Shown: positions 45,678-56,658 of the stretch, one piece after another | Position numbering within the stretch: position 1 is the first letter of the stretch | Layout: every line of letters begins with the position of its first letter | Notes under the pieces: generated by a model | Database searches by the model: none | Told to the model about the DNA's origin: nothing | What the model saw: the letters and a program-made list of their open reading frames with translations, nothing else | Position numbers and translations under genes: made by a program | From: Cylindrodendrum hubeiense | Taxonomy: Eukaryota; Ascomycota; Sordariomycetes; Hypocreales; Nectriaceae | Length of the DNA stretch: 64,000 nt | Assembly: GCA_014621425.1 (NCBI GenBank) | Contig: JAANBB010000158.1 | Span: 1 to 64,000, forward strand | Direction of reading: 5' to 3'

Positions 45678-46523
45678 AATGCGCATACTAGACGATAGTA
45701 TCTGTGCGACGGATTCAAGGACGTCCTCGGAAATCCTGCTCAGCCAATCACAAATTCGTCGTCGAAGAGGATTTCAATGTTCTGGAAATGGGTTGACGAG
45801 ATAATGCAGCTGCAACCGGCTCATTCCATACAATTGACCAATGGTGTGTCGGGTGGAGATGGTCTGGATACTGGCCAGGGACGGCGCGTGAGCTCAAGGG
45901 GCTATTAGGGATATGTAAGGCACTGCCGGACTCTCCTTTCTACAGGGCATCTTTGTGTAATTTTACAGAATTGTGTGTACCTACAGTTTTCTTTACTTTA
46001 CTAGGCCCTAGCTCAGCAAAAGCTACAGTCTTTAATTCCCAACGGATTTCCCCCTATCTTTCATGACTTCACTTCTTACCATATGATCACATACTCTACG
46101 CATTAGGATTGTCAACTGCTTGTGAGGTTGGCATGGTTGCGGTTCTATTACTTCGACTCTTGTCGAGATAATTCTACTATCTTAAAGCTAGTAAATTTTG
46201 TGGCTGGTGGGTGTGGTTGGTTTGCCCAGTGAGCTTTCGCGTCCATCTCAATGGTTCCGGTCATTTTCATTCCCAGAATGTTTAAAAATTAGCTTTTAGT
46301 CTTATATAAGTCATAATTGCATGAAGTGTAGCAACATTCAACACAACAATTTAGATTGATATCTTCAAGTCACATATATGGTCACTGTCTAAAGTAAGAT
46401 GCTATAGTCTAGCCAAAGCGCCCTTGTGGTCAAACACGGACAAATGATTCGTTGAGATATCTTCAACTTTCGAAACACTGACAATGTTAGCGGTGTTTCC
46501 TGAGTCTCTGTTTGTTCAAGTAT
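45678..46523. other. Convergent intergenic region with a dispersed repeat
   Basis: Holds dispersed repeat copy 3 and its downstream flank. No gene was recognised. Confidence 0.45.
45871..45960 (+). repeat. Dispersed repeat, copy 3
   Basis: Starts about 195 bases after the asparaginase-like stop codon, much as copy 1 starts about 200 bases after the orphan gene stop. Shares CTGGCCAGGG, GCGTGAGCT, GGGATAT-TAAGGC, CTGCCGGACT and AGGGCATCTTT. Confidence 0.7.
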
Positions 46524-47961
46524 TCACCCAGCTAGTCCCATGGTTTTCTGGAATTCCCTGTAGAGAATCTTAATTGATAGCTCAACACCCTCAGTTCCGT
46601 TCCACTAAAAATCGAAGGTCAGCACATTTTATACCTCATTTAACAGCAATGGTCTAAAATCAAGAGGAAAGGAAGATGAGTACCGCAAGTCCCCAAATGG
46701 GAATTCTACCAGCAAAGCAAAAGTCGGCACCAAGGGCCAGTGCCTTGAAGATGTCTGTGCCACGTCGGATGCCGCTGTCAATTGCAATGGGTATGCGGCC
46801 CTTGGCGACAGGCGCGCATTCTCGGAGTGCATCGAGAGTGGCTGGAACACTATCGAGTTGACGCCCTCCATGATTAGAGATAATGACACCATCTAAATTG
46901 TGTTCGATAGCCAGCTCAACATCCTCGGGGGTATAGACTGGAAACATAGTAAGCGCTTCCTGTACGTTCGCATCCCGATTCATGGAAAATGACTACTAGG
47001 CATACCTCCTTTGATCCAGATTGGAAGCTTAGTCGTTTCTCTCATAAATTTCACTGCGGCTTCCCATGTAATCGATGCATCTGTGATAACATTCTTAGCC
47101 TTTTGTTCACATGTCGCTGCGGGCTCTTAAGTGATCTCACCATAGGCCAATGGGTCATCTTCCTTTGCTAAACTGCTCATGTCCACACCAGGTGCGAGAT
47201 TTGGGTATTCAATGCCCTCGGGCATGCCAAAGTTATTGCGACCTTCATTTAATCGGATCCCATAGAGTGGTGCGTCAACAGTGAGCATGACGCCGTGATA
47301 ACCCGCAACTGGATACAAGGTTAGTGGCCATTTAATTTGAAGGAATATGTGAGATTCCACCCGTACTTTCAGCGCGATTCAAGAGATTCTTCATGATACT
47401 TCTGTCCATGAGAAAGTTGATCTGAATGAAATAAGGGTTATTCTTGCCGACTGAAATAACATCTTCAAGGGTCATCGTTGCATATGCCGATAGTCCCATA
47501 GGAATGTTTTGGGACGCTGCCGCTCGAGACGTTCCAACCTCGCCGTCTACATGAGCAATTTTGTGCGCTGCCGCTGGTGAAAAGCCAAACGGAAAAGCCA
47601 CCTTTTTTCCGCCAAAGGTGGTTGAAGGGTCGATGTTTGAAACATCGCGGAGTATGCGGGGCCTTATCTTGAAACGATCAAAGGCTGCCTCGTTGTCTCG
47701 CAGGCTTATCGTATCGTTAGCCACTGTGTCATTCCATTTACTATCAAATCGAAGGGACATACGTGATCATATCCATTGACCCCTCATTGTAGTATTCTGC
47801 GACGACCAAGTTAGAGACGGCTTCGCGGCGAAGGCTAGCCAAACTGTGCCATGTCTCGTACCTCGGTAGATGCGTGGTAGCTGTTTAGAACCCTTCTCCT
47901 TTAGATCCTGGATGCTGAAAATCTCATTGTGTGGGCACAGTGGTACTCCGCGGTTTGCCAT
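46524..47961 (-). CDS. FMN-dependent 2-hydroxyacid dehydrogenase/oxidase
   Basis: Oxidises L-2-hydroxy acids such as L-lactate or glycolate; TIM-barrel FMN enzyme. Seven minus-strand exons, 47961-47862, 47796-47763, 47704-47367, 47308-47141, 47080-47006, 46937-46684 and 46604-46524, give 349 residues. Family text is clear: YYNEGSMDMITLRDNEAAFDRFKIRPRILRDVS at the N-terminus, FPFGFSPAAAHKIAHVDGE, MLTVDAPLYGIRLNEGRNNF, then the catalytic loop SNHGGRQLDS with His261 and Arg264, and DSGIRRGTDIFKALALGADF. The last exon adds WNGTEGVELSIKILYREFQKTMGLAG, the usual C-terminus. There is no cytochrome b5 domain and no presequence, so it is not flavocytochrome b2 but the short lactate/glycolate-oxidase-like type. 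A frame continuing past the last donor into intron 6 would remove the conserved end, so the spliced model is preferred. Confidence 0.93.
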
Positions 47962-50215
47962 GGTGAAGATAGAGACGAGTGATTATTGACTCGATGCACA
48001 GTTACCATTCACTCAAATGATGATGAGAAGGAAAGTGAAATCAAGAGGTGGCTTTAAATAGTCAAACTTGCGATCTCGGATCCCTATCCGATCCCGCCAA
48101 TAGCGCCGATGACGCTCAAGCCTTGCCAAGAGATAAGCCCACGAGCTTTCCAAGCGTGCTCCTCCCCACCCCAACTTTCATCCATGCCGATGTTAAGCGC
48201 GGCTGTATTTGGATGTGCTTGCCGGAATATCCGGTTACAAGGCGGCCGCAACTGCCGATTGAATCGTCAAATCTTGTTGAGGACTTTTCTAATAATTTTC
48301 TTTTGTGGTGGCTGGCATCGCGACAGGGCTGCTTGCAGTTACCACCATATATGTAACTGAATTTACATACACAGCGGATAGAATTACTCTCGAAGTAATC
48401 GAAATTCATAGATGTTAGGGGAAGTTGTTGCAGAGTCTTTTAGATCCCGCCGCAACCGAGTGACGAGCGAAGCGTGTGTTTAGTGAGCCCGCCGGGTACG
48501 ACGGAGTCTGTCCCGAGGTCTAGGGTAAGTCTAGACGTTTGTGGGCGGTGGGGGTCACCAACTGGTCGGGACTCACAGAGATGCATCGGTGGTATTGTCT
48601 AGCTGCTAGCAGTATCCGTACGGCTAAATACAGTATTTTTGTTCTCGTAAGCCCTAACTCGCTCTATCTGATTTGTCGCAGGCCGTGTAACATGGTGTCA
48701 ATAGTACAGAATTACTGAGTACGGGAAATAGACAGCCTGAAGTGACAACGAGTACTAATAACACCAGTGAGAGCCATGAGTAAGAATATGATCTATGTGC
48801 GTTACTTTTCAAGCTAAATTAAATATAGCGATACATTAAAGGACACGCTGTGTGAAAAAAACCTCTCGGCGATGTATGGAGGATGGGAGTAAATCTGACA
48901 TTGAGGTACCTGCACGTGGAAACTATGTACGGTGCAAGGAACCCTCATTCATAGCCCCCAAATCAGCGTTAGCACGATGTCCCATAGTCTAAGAATGCTG
49001 AGACCGAAATACATGGCAGTCACCTCAACTGACATAGTGTCACCATCGAGACCGCTTTTTTGGAGCTATCATCACCATCATCGACGTCAGCATCACAGGC
49101 TAGGGAAAGCGCCTCGATGAGCCAAAAGACTGGCGTTAATTCTGTGACACGGACTATTTTTGCTGGTATCTGAAAGTGAGGATCGTATTGGCCGAGACAT
49201 AGTAGCACGGGTGCCCCTTGTTGTACATAATGTTGGCCGCTTAGTAGTTGATGGCGTTGCTAGGCCTAAGCCAGCTGCGCCTGATTCCATGTAGCACCAC
49301 GGACATGCCGGGGGCGAGAAATAAAATGGCCAATACTCAGCTAGAGTCTTTATTCTATCGAACTCCTAAAAATGTCGTTTTATTTGTCTCCCCGTAGGAT
49401 AACGGAGGGGCGTCATATGAACTGTCACATGTGCGACACAACGACTGAGGACAATATAAGAGGAGTTAAAGTATTTACATAATTTAGATTAAGATTTACG
49501 CATTATGGAATATTATTATCATTTAGTATACAATGTCTCTACCTATTCATAGTCTTGAAGTACCTCTTCCAGCTAAATCAGAGAAAGAAAACCTTGAGCT
49601 TTATAATCCAAGATAAAAAGCTTCCTTATGTTTCTGTACACGCCTTCGCAGTGACACCGCTGCGTCCCCCCTCGATGTACATATGCGCTGGTCTGTGGCT
49701 GGCTCTGTGTCTAGAAGCATTGTGGGATACGATTTATCTTCTGATTACTGTATTTACGCTAATAGTAAGCGAAAACCCCGAAGACCTTGAGTTGGGCTGA
49801 AGCCAAATCGATTGATACCACCTAATAGGTGTGGTTTCTGAAACTTAGTTTGTTTTGGCATCCAAATACTTGTAGTCGGGAACACAGATACACTGCTTAT
49901 GTGGTATTTCTGCGCGACTTCACTTGGCCTGATACCTGTAAGCATGACTTATTATATGTAAGCATGACTAAGGCAAATGACCCCCAAGATATTATTTTGT
50001 GTAGCTTGAAGTATCTTCCATTTTATCCATTCGGAAGTGTCCGTGGAAGTGGACAAAGCGCACTGTTGTGAGGAGACTTTTCAGAATGAAGATATAAACT
50101 GGAGAGATGACCGCCAACACTCGACTCACGCACACACCTGCAAACCATTTTCAAATCATCTTCTACCTAAACTCATATTTCCACATAAAGGACTAAGCTC
50201 ACTTCACCAAACAAA
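47962..50215. other. Gene-poor region, 2.25 kb
   Basis: No supported gene. Short ORFs on both strands at 48048-48409 and 48932-49290 overlap one another and carry no recognisable domain. The final part is the promoter of the small secreted protein gene. Confidence 0.45.
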
Positions 50216-50662
50216 ATGCAATTTTCAACTCAACTGCTCTATTCTATCACCGCCTTCACTTTCCTCATATCCACCATCAACGCTCAAGTCTCGGGTGATA
50301 TTATCTGCTCAGATGGAGATCCCAACGACATTGAAGCAGCCGACTTGGACGGAATAATCGAGCAGCTTCAAGGCGGTCTGCCCTTTGGCGACATAACAGA
50401 CCCTGTCACCCTCCTGGCCTTCGGCCGTGCGGCCGTGGAGGGGGGAGATAATAACTTCATCTTCGGCCTCGATACTGCGCAAGTCGAGATCGCGAACCCG
50501 TTCATCTTTGAATCAACGACAGTGACTTTTGCAACTATCAGCGCTGCTGTCCAGCAGATCAAAGATCGGTGCTGTGGTGTCTTTCCGACCTGCATTGGGG
50601 CTACGTCGCAAGTACAGGGTGATACAGGCTTGTCTGTAAATTTGATTATCAGTCGCCAGTGA
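50216..50662 (+). CDS. Small secreted Cys-containing protein
   Basis: Single-exon gene for 148 residues. The first 23 residues form a signal peptide (MQFSTQLLYSITAFTFLISTINA, cleavage before QVSGD). The mature part of about 125 residues is acidic and has four cysteines (one near the N-terminus in DIICSD, then CC and C in DRCCGVFPTC), enough for two disulfides. No known domain is recognised. Size, secretion and cysteines fit the broad class of effector-like or cell-surface small proteins, but nothing assigns a function. It is isolated: 2.2 kb of non-coding DNA precedes it and a HET-domain gene follows on the other strand. Confidence 0.75.
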   Translation: MQFSTQLLYSITAFTFLISTINAQVSGDIICSDGDPNDIEAADLDGIIEQLQGGLPFGDITDPVTLLAFGRAAVEGGDNNFIFGLDTAQVEIANPFIFESTTVTFATISAAVQQIKDRCCGVFPTCIGATSQVQGDTGLSVNLIISRQ

Positions 50663-51525
50663 TGGAGGTGGCTTTTCGAGTTATCGGTGAATCGAATTCA
50701 AAGTAACAGGTGCTGGTTAATGTTTTAAACATTATATTTGAGTGTCCTTTGACTTCTATCGTTTCTTTGACATTTAAAATTAGTTGGTACGCTCTCAGTG
50801 TCTAGCACACCTCAGTTGAATAACTCAGCTCATTTTCAGAGGGCATATTCACCATACCATAGCTCTTTATTGTTATTCATGGTTGGTAAACTCTCTGGAC
50901 TATAGTATCGAATTGCACCCGTTCAGCTACTGTGCCTTTTACTTCCATATCATTTCTGCGGTGACGTAGCGTGATTGAATTGGATAATATCTATTTTCCG
51001 GTAGCTTGTAAAATTGGTTGTATTGTACCGTGATGTTTTGTAAGACTAGCTTAAAGTATTAGACATCCTGTTTTCAATCCTAACTCTCCCTAGTATCTGT
51101 AACCCCGCCGTATTTATGCCGTTCCGTTGTTGCGTAAAGCTCTCAAATGTATTTCACCAACTTCGAGACCTCTACATTTCGAACCACAAACATTTAGTAT
51201 CCGAGTGGTCAGTCATATATTGATTCAACTTAATAATTGTGAATATGTATCGCTAATCGTTTAGTGATGCCCAGCCCTTGAAATAAGTTGATAGACGACA
51301 ATATGGAATAAATGTAATAGGTCGAATCTAAGATTGTGGTGCAGGCGGTGTCGGAGCCCAAATAGTAGGCACCTCAAAGGTAGCCATCTCAAGACCATGG
51401 CTTGGAAATATAATTTATCCCAACAACGATAATAACAGCTTGCTTAAAACAGAACCTCATACAGCTATTGCCGCATGCCCGTTGGCCCATATATGTTTTT
51501 AATATTACAAATGACCATGGATATA
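50663..51525. other. Convergent intergenic region
   Basis: AT-rich, with no gene, repeat or RNA recognised. Confidence 0.5.
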
Positions 51526-52665
51526 CTACTCGATATCGATATATCGCGTTGGTGAACTCCGTCTACTTCCGCTTTCTCGGCTTAATCTCGCACTGTCTCG
51601 GGTTCGTCCACTTCCACTATCTCGGCTTCCCCTGGGTTTCTCTTTGACAAACTCATCCAGTAGTTTTTGTGTTGTTTCTAAAGGTAACTCTGCGATGTCC
51701 CCGCTCAGATGCTGTCCATCAGATAAAGTCAGTAATTTGTAATATTCTTTTAGGGGATCCAAAATCTCAGGACCTACCTCTGGGAAAATATCTGAAGGAG
51801 AAAACCTGAACTCATCCATGACTCTGTACAGAGTCAACGCGTGCTTCCATGGTACTAGGGAGTCGCCGACGAGGAAGGCTGGAAACTTGGCTGTGGCAAT
51901 CTCCTCGATGATCCACCGGCGTTGGAAGTATTGGCGAGTCATAAACTCGCAGCACCCGATCCAGTGCGGCATCGTGGATGCCAACTGCCCATTCGGTCCT
52001 GGAGCCCACATGTGCATTATAGATTCTGCCCACCGGTGAGTTGGTGAATAGTCCTCCGGGTTCTTCTCCCTGTCACCAGGCTCACCCCAGCTGCGCGGCA
52101 TAACATCATCGATCTCGGCCATGACAGCTATTGCAGCATCGGTATGCTCTGCCTTCTCACCCAGCCAGCCAACGACCAGATCTGCGTAATCATAAATGTA
52201 TTTCATTTCGACATGCTGCTTCGACTTCTCCCAGTCATCGTTCTGGTTGACGCAGAGGATATCGAGCCATACTCGGAGCACCCCCGGATGGTCAAGTTCC
52301 CCATCCCTCGTGTATGAGCCACTCAGGTCAAAGAGATGCTTCACCCAGCGGGGGGCACCAGTCAAGAGACGCTCCGGTAGTGGCCTTTGTTTCTGCGCAG
52401 TGGTCTGATAAAAGAAAGCCCGGACGTGTTTCAAGGCCTGGGCGAGATGGGTTGTGATGGTGACGGCGCGGCGGCTGACGTAGACGGTTTCGGTGTCAGA
52501 TGCCTCGCCATATAGGGAGGAGATGGCGATATACTCCAGATCTTCATGGTGACGAAAAGTGATGAGGCGAGATTTGATAGGGTCCTCGAGGTTATGGGCC
52601 GGCTGGATTTCTAGCAGTCGAATCTCTCGGGTCAAAGGATTGAGACGCCTGTATGTGATGCTCAT
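51526..52665 (-). CDS. HET-domain protein (short form)
   Basis: Heterokaryon-incompatibility domain proteins take part in non-self recognition and programmed cell death after cell fusion. Single-exon frame; the start chosen (MSITYRRLNP) gives 379 residues. The 86 codons upstream in the same frame look non-coding. Visible HET landmarks: YIAISSLYGEASDTETVYV (the Y-x-A-x-S-Y-x-W-G motif in weakened form, SSLYG for SYxWG), VRVWLDILCVNQNDDWEKSKQHVEMKYIYDYADLVVGWLGE (standard LWIDxICINQ...IYxxAxxVxxWLG), and RRWIIEEIATAK (the RxWxxQE motif as RRWIIEE). Many HET proteins exceed 600 residues; this one ends soon after the domain with an Arg/Ser-rich tail of SRDSGSGRTRDSARLSRESG type. It could be a complete small allele or a truncated copy. 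Confidence 0.85.
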   Translation of the reverse strand: MSITYRRLNPLTREIRLLEIQPAHNLEDPIKSRLITFRHHEDLEYIAISSLYGEASDTETVYVSRRAVTITTHLAQALKHVRAFFYQTTAQKQRPLPERLLTGAPRWVKHLFDLSGSYTRDGELDHPGVLRVWLDILCVNQNDDWEKSKQHVEMKYIYDYADLVVGWLGEKAEHTDAAIAVMAEIDDVMPRSWGEPGDREKNPEDYSPTHRWAESIMHMWAPGPNGQLASTMPHWIGCCEFMTRQYFQRRWIIEEIATAKFPAFLVGDSLVPWKHALTLYRVMDEFRFSPSDIFPEVGPEILDPLKEYYKLLTLSDGQHLSGDIAELPLETTQKLLDEFVKEKPRGSRDSGSGRTRDSARLSRESGSRRSSPTRYIDIE

Positions 52666-54184
52666 GATGAGATATCTCGGCTCAAGGGAGCAATTGAATT
52701 TAATGAAAAGACTAACTAGCAAATGCAATCTGAGAGCACTACAAGGCGGGCATTTTCGGTTATTATATCTAAACCGGTCGGTTACTGCCGAAAGCATCTT
52801 ACCAAGCGCAGCCACTGTGCTTTCACTTGGACTAGTGCAGATGGATATCCGTTCCAGGCCACGATAGATGCTCGAGCGTTTCCTAATCAGCTTCCCGTTC
52901 TGTGAAGGATGGACCAATCGCCAGAGAGATCCCCCGCATGCAAACCTTGTTTATCTGCTATACGATTTGTGGCGATTGAATTGTGCGAGTTAACGTCAAT
53001 ACCGACGCTTTTTGTGGACTCCAAGGTTTTGGATGATCTGTCACTGGTATGCAGCTAGGAAACCTTCTCTTTCGGGGGCTCGGCGCACGCGCGTGGGTCC
53101 CTGACCCCGCGAGTCTCGACTGGTTCTCAATCGCTCCAGCTTCTCCCCGAATGCATTCTAGCAACATGACAAATCTGCTACCGGAACTCTATCGTGTAAT
53201 CTATCGTGTAGTAGCTACTGTAGGTCCTGCAAAACTCCACCAGCCACCATCTGCACCCCGCAAGGTGATAAATCACGCTCCACTCCGTACCACTGATCCG
53301 GGAAGTGGGGAAGGGGCTTCGCGCTTTAACGCCCCACGAGTAAGATAGTCACGTATCTCCGCGGCAGTGAAAAGAAAAGTGATAGTAAACCGGTAGGCAG
53401 GTTACTCTCTCCCCTCACCTTTAGCGGATCTCGTCTCGAGGCCTTAGTCTAGTCTACGTCCTTCCGCTGCTCTTTTCAGGGGACCTGCTCCGGTTTTTAA
53501 AACGTGAACCGATACAACTTCTGGGCGGTATTATTTATGCAAAGAAGAAGATAGACCTGCAAAAGTACGGATAAATATAGAGAAAGGTTCAGGGCTTTCA
53601 AGGAGAAATTTAAGTCCAAATACATGCCCTGGTGATTCCGTATGCAACAAGAACAGTTGGTTATCTCATCTATGCGTTTTTGTACCTGCGAGATGCAGCG
53701 CGCGCGCAGACCAGGCAACTAATCAGAGCGTGCCATATTCGCAGTCAAACTTGTTCTTGCAGCAGTGGCCACACCGTGGACGCCGCCGGCCGCATTGAGT
53801 CTTGCGTCGTCTATAATGTGACTAAGTTGCCAGAGCTGGCAAGTACCGACAGCAAAATATCAGGACATAATTAATTTATGTCGCCAACGTCGCATTCCGG
53901 CTGCGAGCAAGGCATGATTGGAGTCCAACTACTCGGTGGTGATGATGGAATCTTGTGCTTTCATGACGGAAATGCGGGGAATAGTGCAAATGCCGGGATG
54001 CTGCAGCCAAAAGTGGAAGTGCACAAGGACCATCACTTTTATGTGGGTTGCATTATTTCACGTGCATTCTATTTGCGGTCAGTTTTCTTGGCGTAAAATG
54101 GCTCATACCTGGCATGTATTCATTTATTCAACCCTTACATTAGAGACCTATTGCCCGTCGTCAACACCAAACACTCCCCACGCC
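52666..54184. other. Intergenic, 1.5 kb
   Basis: Divergent promoters of the HET-domain gene (-) and the sulfatase gene (+). Several short ORFs, none supported. No repeat was seen. Confidence 0.45.
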
Positions 54185-56547
54185 ATGGCATCTCTATTCA
54201 AATTATTGCTTGGTGTAACTGTCCTCGGGCTCAGCCTTGCGGCTGATACCACGAGTTGCCCTGACAAACGGCCCAACATTGTCTTTATCTTCACAGATGA
54301 CCAAGATCTTCATCTAAACTCTCTGGATTTCATGCCAAACGTGCAAGAGAAACTTATAAAGAAAGGAACCACATTCAACAACCATTTCGCTACGATTTCA
54401 AACTGTTGCCCCAGTCGAGCTTCGCTATTTCGCGGCCAGCATGGCCATAATACCAACATCACTCATGTGACGGCTCCTGGGTGAGTAGTCCTAATGGATA
54501 AATGTGTAAGTTGGCTGTGACACTGGTATTAATAATGCAACCTGCAGGGGCAATTATCAAAAGTGGCGTCTCTCCAACGAAGACGACAACTACCTCCCAA
54601 TGTGGCTTAGCCAAGCCGGCTATCGCTCAGAATGTAAGCCCTGCGTCTCCAGTCTGTATTCAAAGCTTACAGGGTTCACGTGACGCAGATATTGGCAAAT
54701 TCCTCAACGGGTATAGTCGAGAACTCTACCAAGACAGTCCTAAAGGTTGGGATCATGTCGATGCACTGGTGGGTTTCCGCGGCTCAGCAGTTCACTTGAC
54801 CGAAACGCAGAAACTCTGACGGCTCTTTATAGATTGATCCGTGGATGTACAACTTCAATACGCCTGTATTCTCTGCAAACGGAGAAACACCTGTTCTCTA
54901 CCGAGGCTATCACCAGACAGACGTGATCCGTGCCAAAGCGTAAGTGTTCTAATGCATAGCAGAAAGAATGCACATCACATACTAATCTGAGACGCAGCAT
55001 CTCGAGGCTCCAATATCTGACGGAGAGTCAAGACAAACCGTTCTATCTTACAATAGCTCCCGTATCACCGCATGTGCAGATCGCGGGCCTACTCCCAGTT
55101 CCCTTGGCAAGACATGTGAACACGCACAAAAATCTCACGGCACCGCAGGGCAAGGCCTTTAACCCAGAACAGGACCTGACCGACGGGAAGCCATCGTGGC
55201 TGAAAAATCTGGACCGCTTAAATGATACGCAGATTGATCGGATCGATCTTCACTACCGTCGCAGAATCCAGGCCTTGTTGGGCGTCGATGAAATTGTGCA
55301 CGATGTAGTCGAATTTCTCGAAACCAAGGACCTGCTAGACAACACATATAGTGAGTATGCATTTCCTCTAACTCTCTACTTGCTGACACGCATTACTTCT
55401 TACAGTTGTGTTCTCGTCAGACAATGGGTTCCACTTGGGCCAACACCGCGTTACTGCCGGAAAGACACTGCCGTATATCGCTGACACCAACGTTCCCTTC
55501 ATCGTGCGAGGCCCCAATGTGCCACATGGGAAGACATCAAAGCTACCGGGGGCTCATTTGGATCTAGCCCCTACGTTTCTGGACATTGCCTGCGTTGATA
55601 AGTCGGATCTTCCTGTCTTTCTAGATGGACGCAGCCTCCTAGAGGACTGGCATCACCCGCATAACAGCACAGGTCTCAACCACACCGGATTAATTAACAT
55701 CGAGTTCTGGGGCCAGTCCGTCGTGGAGGCGCCGACGCAGAAGGGCAACCCGAACAACAGCTACAAGGCATTGCGCGCCGTGGGCGAGAAATCGTCTTGG
55801 TTGTTTACGAAGTGGTGCACTGGAGAGACCGAGCTCTACAACACGTTGGTAAGTGGATTTCTAGCGCCTGGGGAGTTTTGAAATGAATGTACGGAATGCT
55901 AAGTAGTGCGGTTCACTTAGGACGATCCCTCTGAGGTCATCAATCTCGCCTACAAGGCAAACAACCCCAACAAGTACACCCAGCGACTCATTCACCGACT
56001 GAATGCACTCTTGTTAGTGACTAAGTCCTGCGAGCGTGATAACTGCCGAAATCCGTGGACAGTGCTCCAGAGTAGCCACGAAGACGACTACCCGGAGTCG
56101 GGTGAGATATTTTCAAGCCTAGAGACGGCCATGCAGAAGAAGTATGATTCATTCTTCGCGGGATTGCCGAATGTGAACTTCAAAGAGTGTCTGAAAGTTC
56201 AGGTGGCGGATAACGAGGAGCCTTTTCTGCCGCCGTCGTCGCGATCGCTGGGTAATGCTAGCCGCAAGCACATCGACTATTACACCACGCCCTCTAAGCC
56301 CGCGCAGAAGGGCGTCTCTCCTAATAAGGTGAACCAGGGCACAAAGAGCCAACGGAACACCACTCTCGCGGAGATGTTGAAGACAGCCCGCAACCTGACG
56401 TCACTGGAGCTTGGTACCACCAGCTCTTTATCCGTTGATGACGATGAGTCTCGGAGCGATAAATTATTATCACTGGGTGAGAGTTCTATATATGTCACTA
56501 TTAGTACCATCGCTGGGGTGTTTGCTTTAATTTGGCTAGTGGTATAG
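54185..56547 (+). CDS. Secreted arylsulfatase-type sulfatase, probable GPI anchor
   Basis: Hydrolyses sulfate esters, releasing sulfate. Exons 54185-54480, 54548-54633, 54689-54768, 54833-54939, 54998-55350, 55406-55848 and 55921-56547 give 663 residues. Signal peptide MASLFKLLLGVTVLGLSLAA. Metal-binding FTDDQD at 36-41 and the sulfatase signature CCPSRASLFRGQ with Cys74 in C-x-P-S-R, the residue turned into formylglycine. Further family landmarks: YIGKFLNGY, PWMYNF, APVSPH, VFSSDNGFHLGQHRVTAGKTLPY, and DLAPTFLDIA. Several N-glycosylation sites (NSTG, NHT). The C-terminus is a Ser/Thr-rich stretch followed by a hydrophobic end (YVTISTIAGVFALIWLVV), like a GPI-attachment signal, so the enzyme may stay on the cell surface. 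The fungal sulfatase group usually acts on aryl or choline sulfates or polysaccharides; the substrate is open. Confidence 0.93.
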
Positions 56548-56658
56548 GGGCTATAACGAAATAATGACGCGTATGTTCAGGAAGCTAGGGTCAGAATGGC
56601 AATTCAAATTTCATGTTCTTTTCGGTCGGATCTAGTTATGTCTATGTCACATCTATTT

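Noticed and set aside
52666..52917. Upstream extension of the HET-domain protein
   Set aside because: In-frame but of non-coding composition; the HET family normally begins a few dozen residues before the YxAxS motif, as in the chosen start.
53918..54184. Upstream in-frame extension of the sulfatase
   Set aside because: Would bury the signal peptide; MASLFKLLLG is the natural secreted start.
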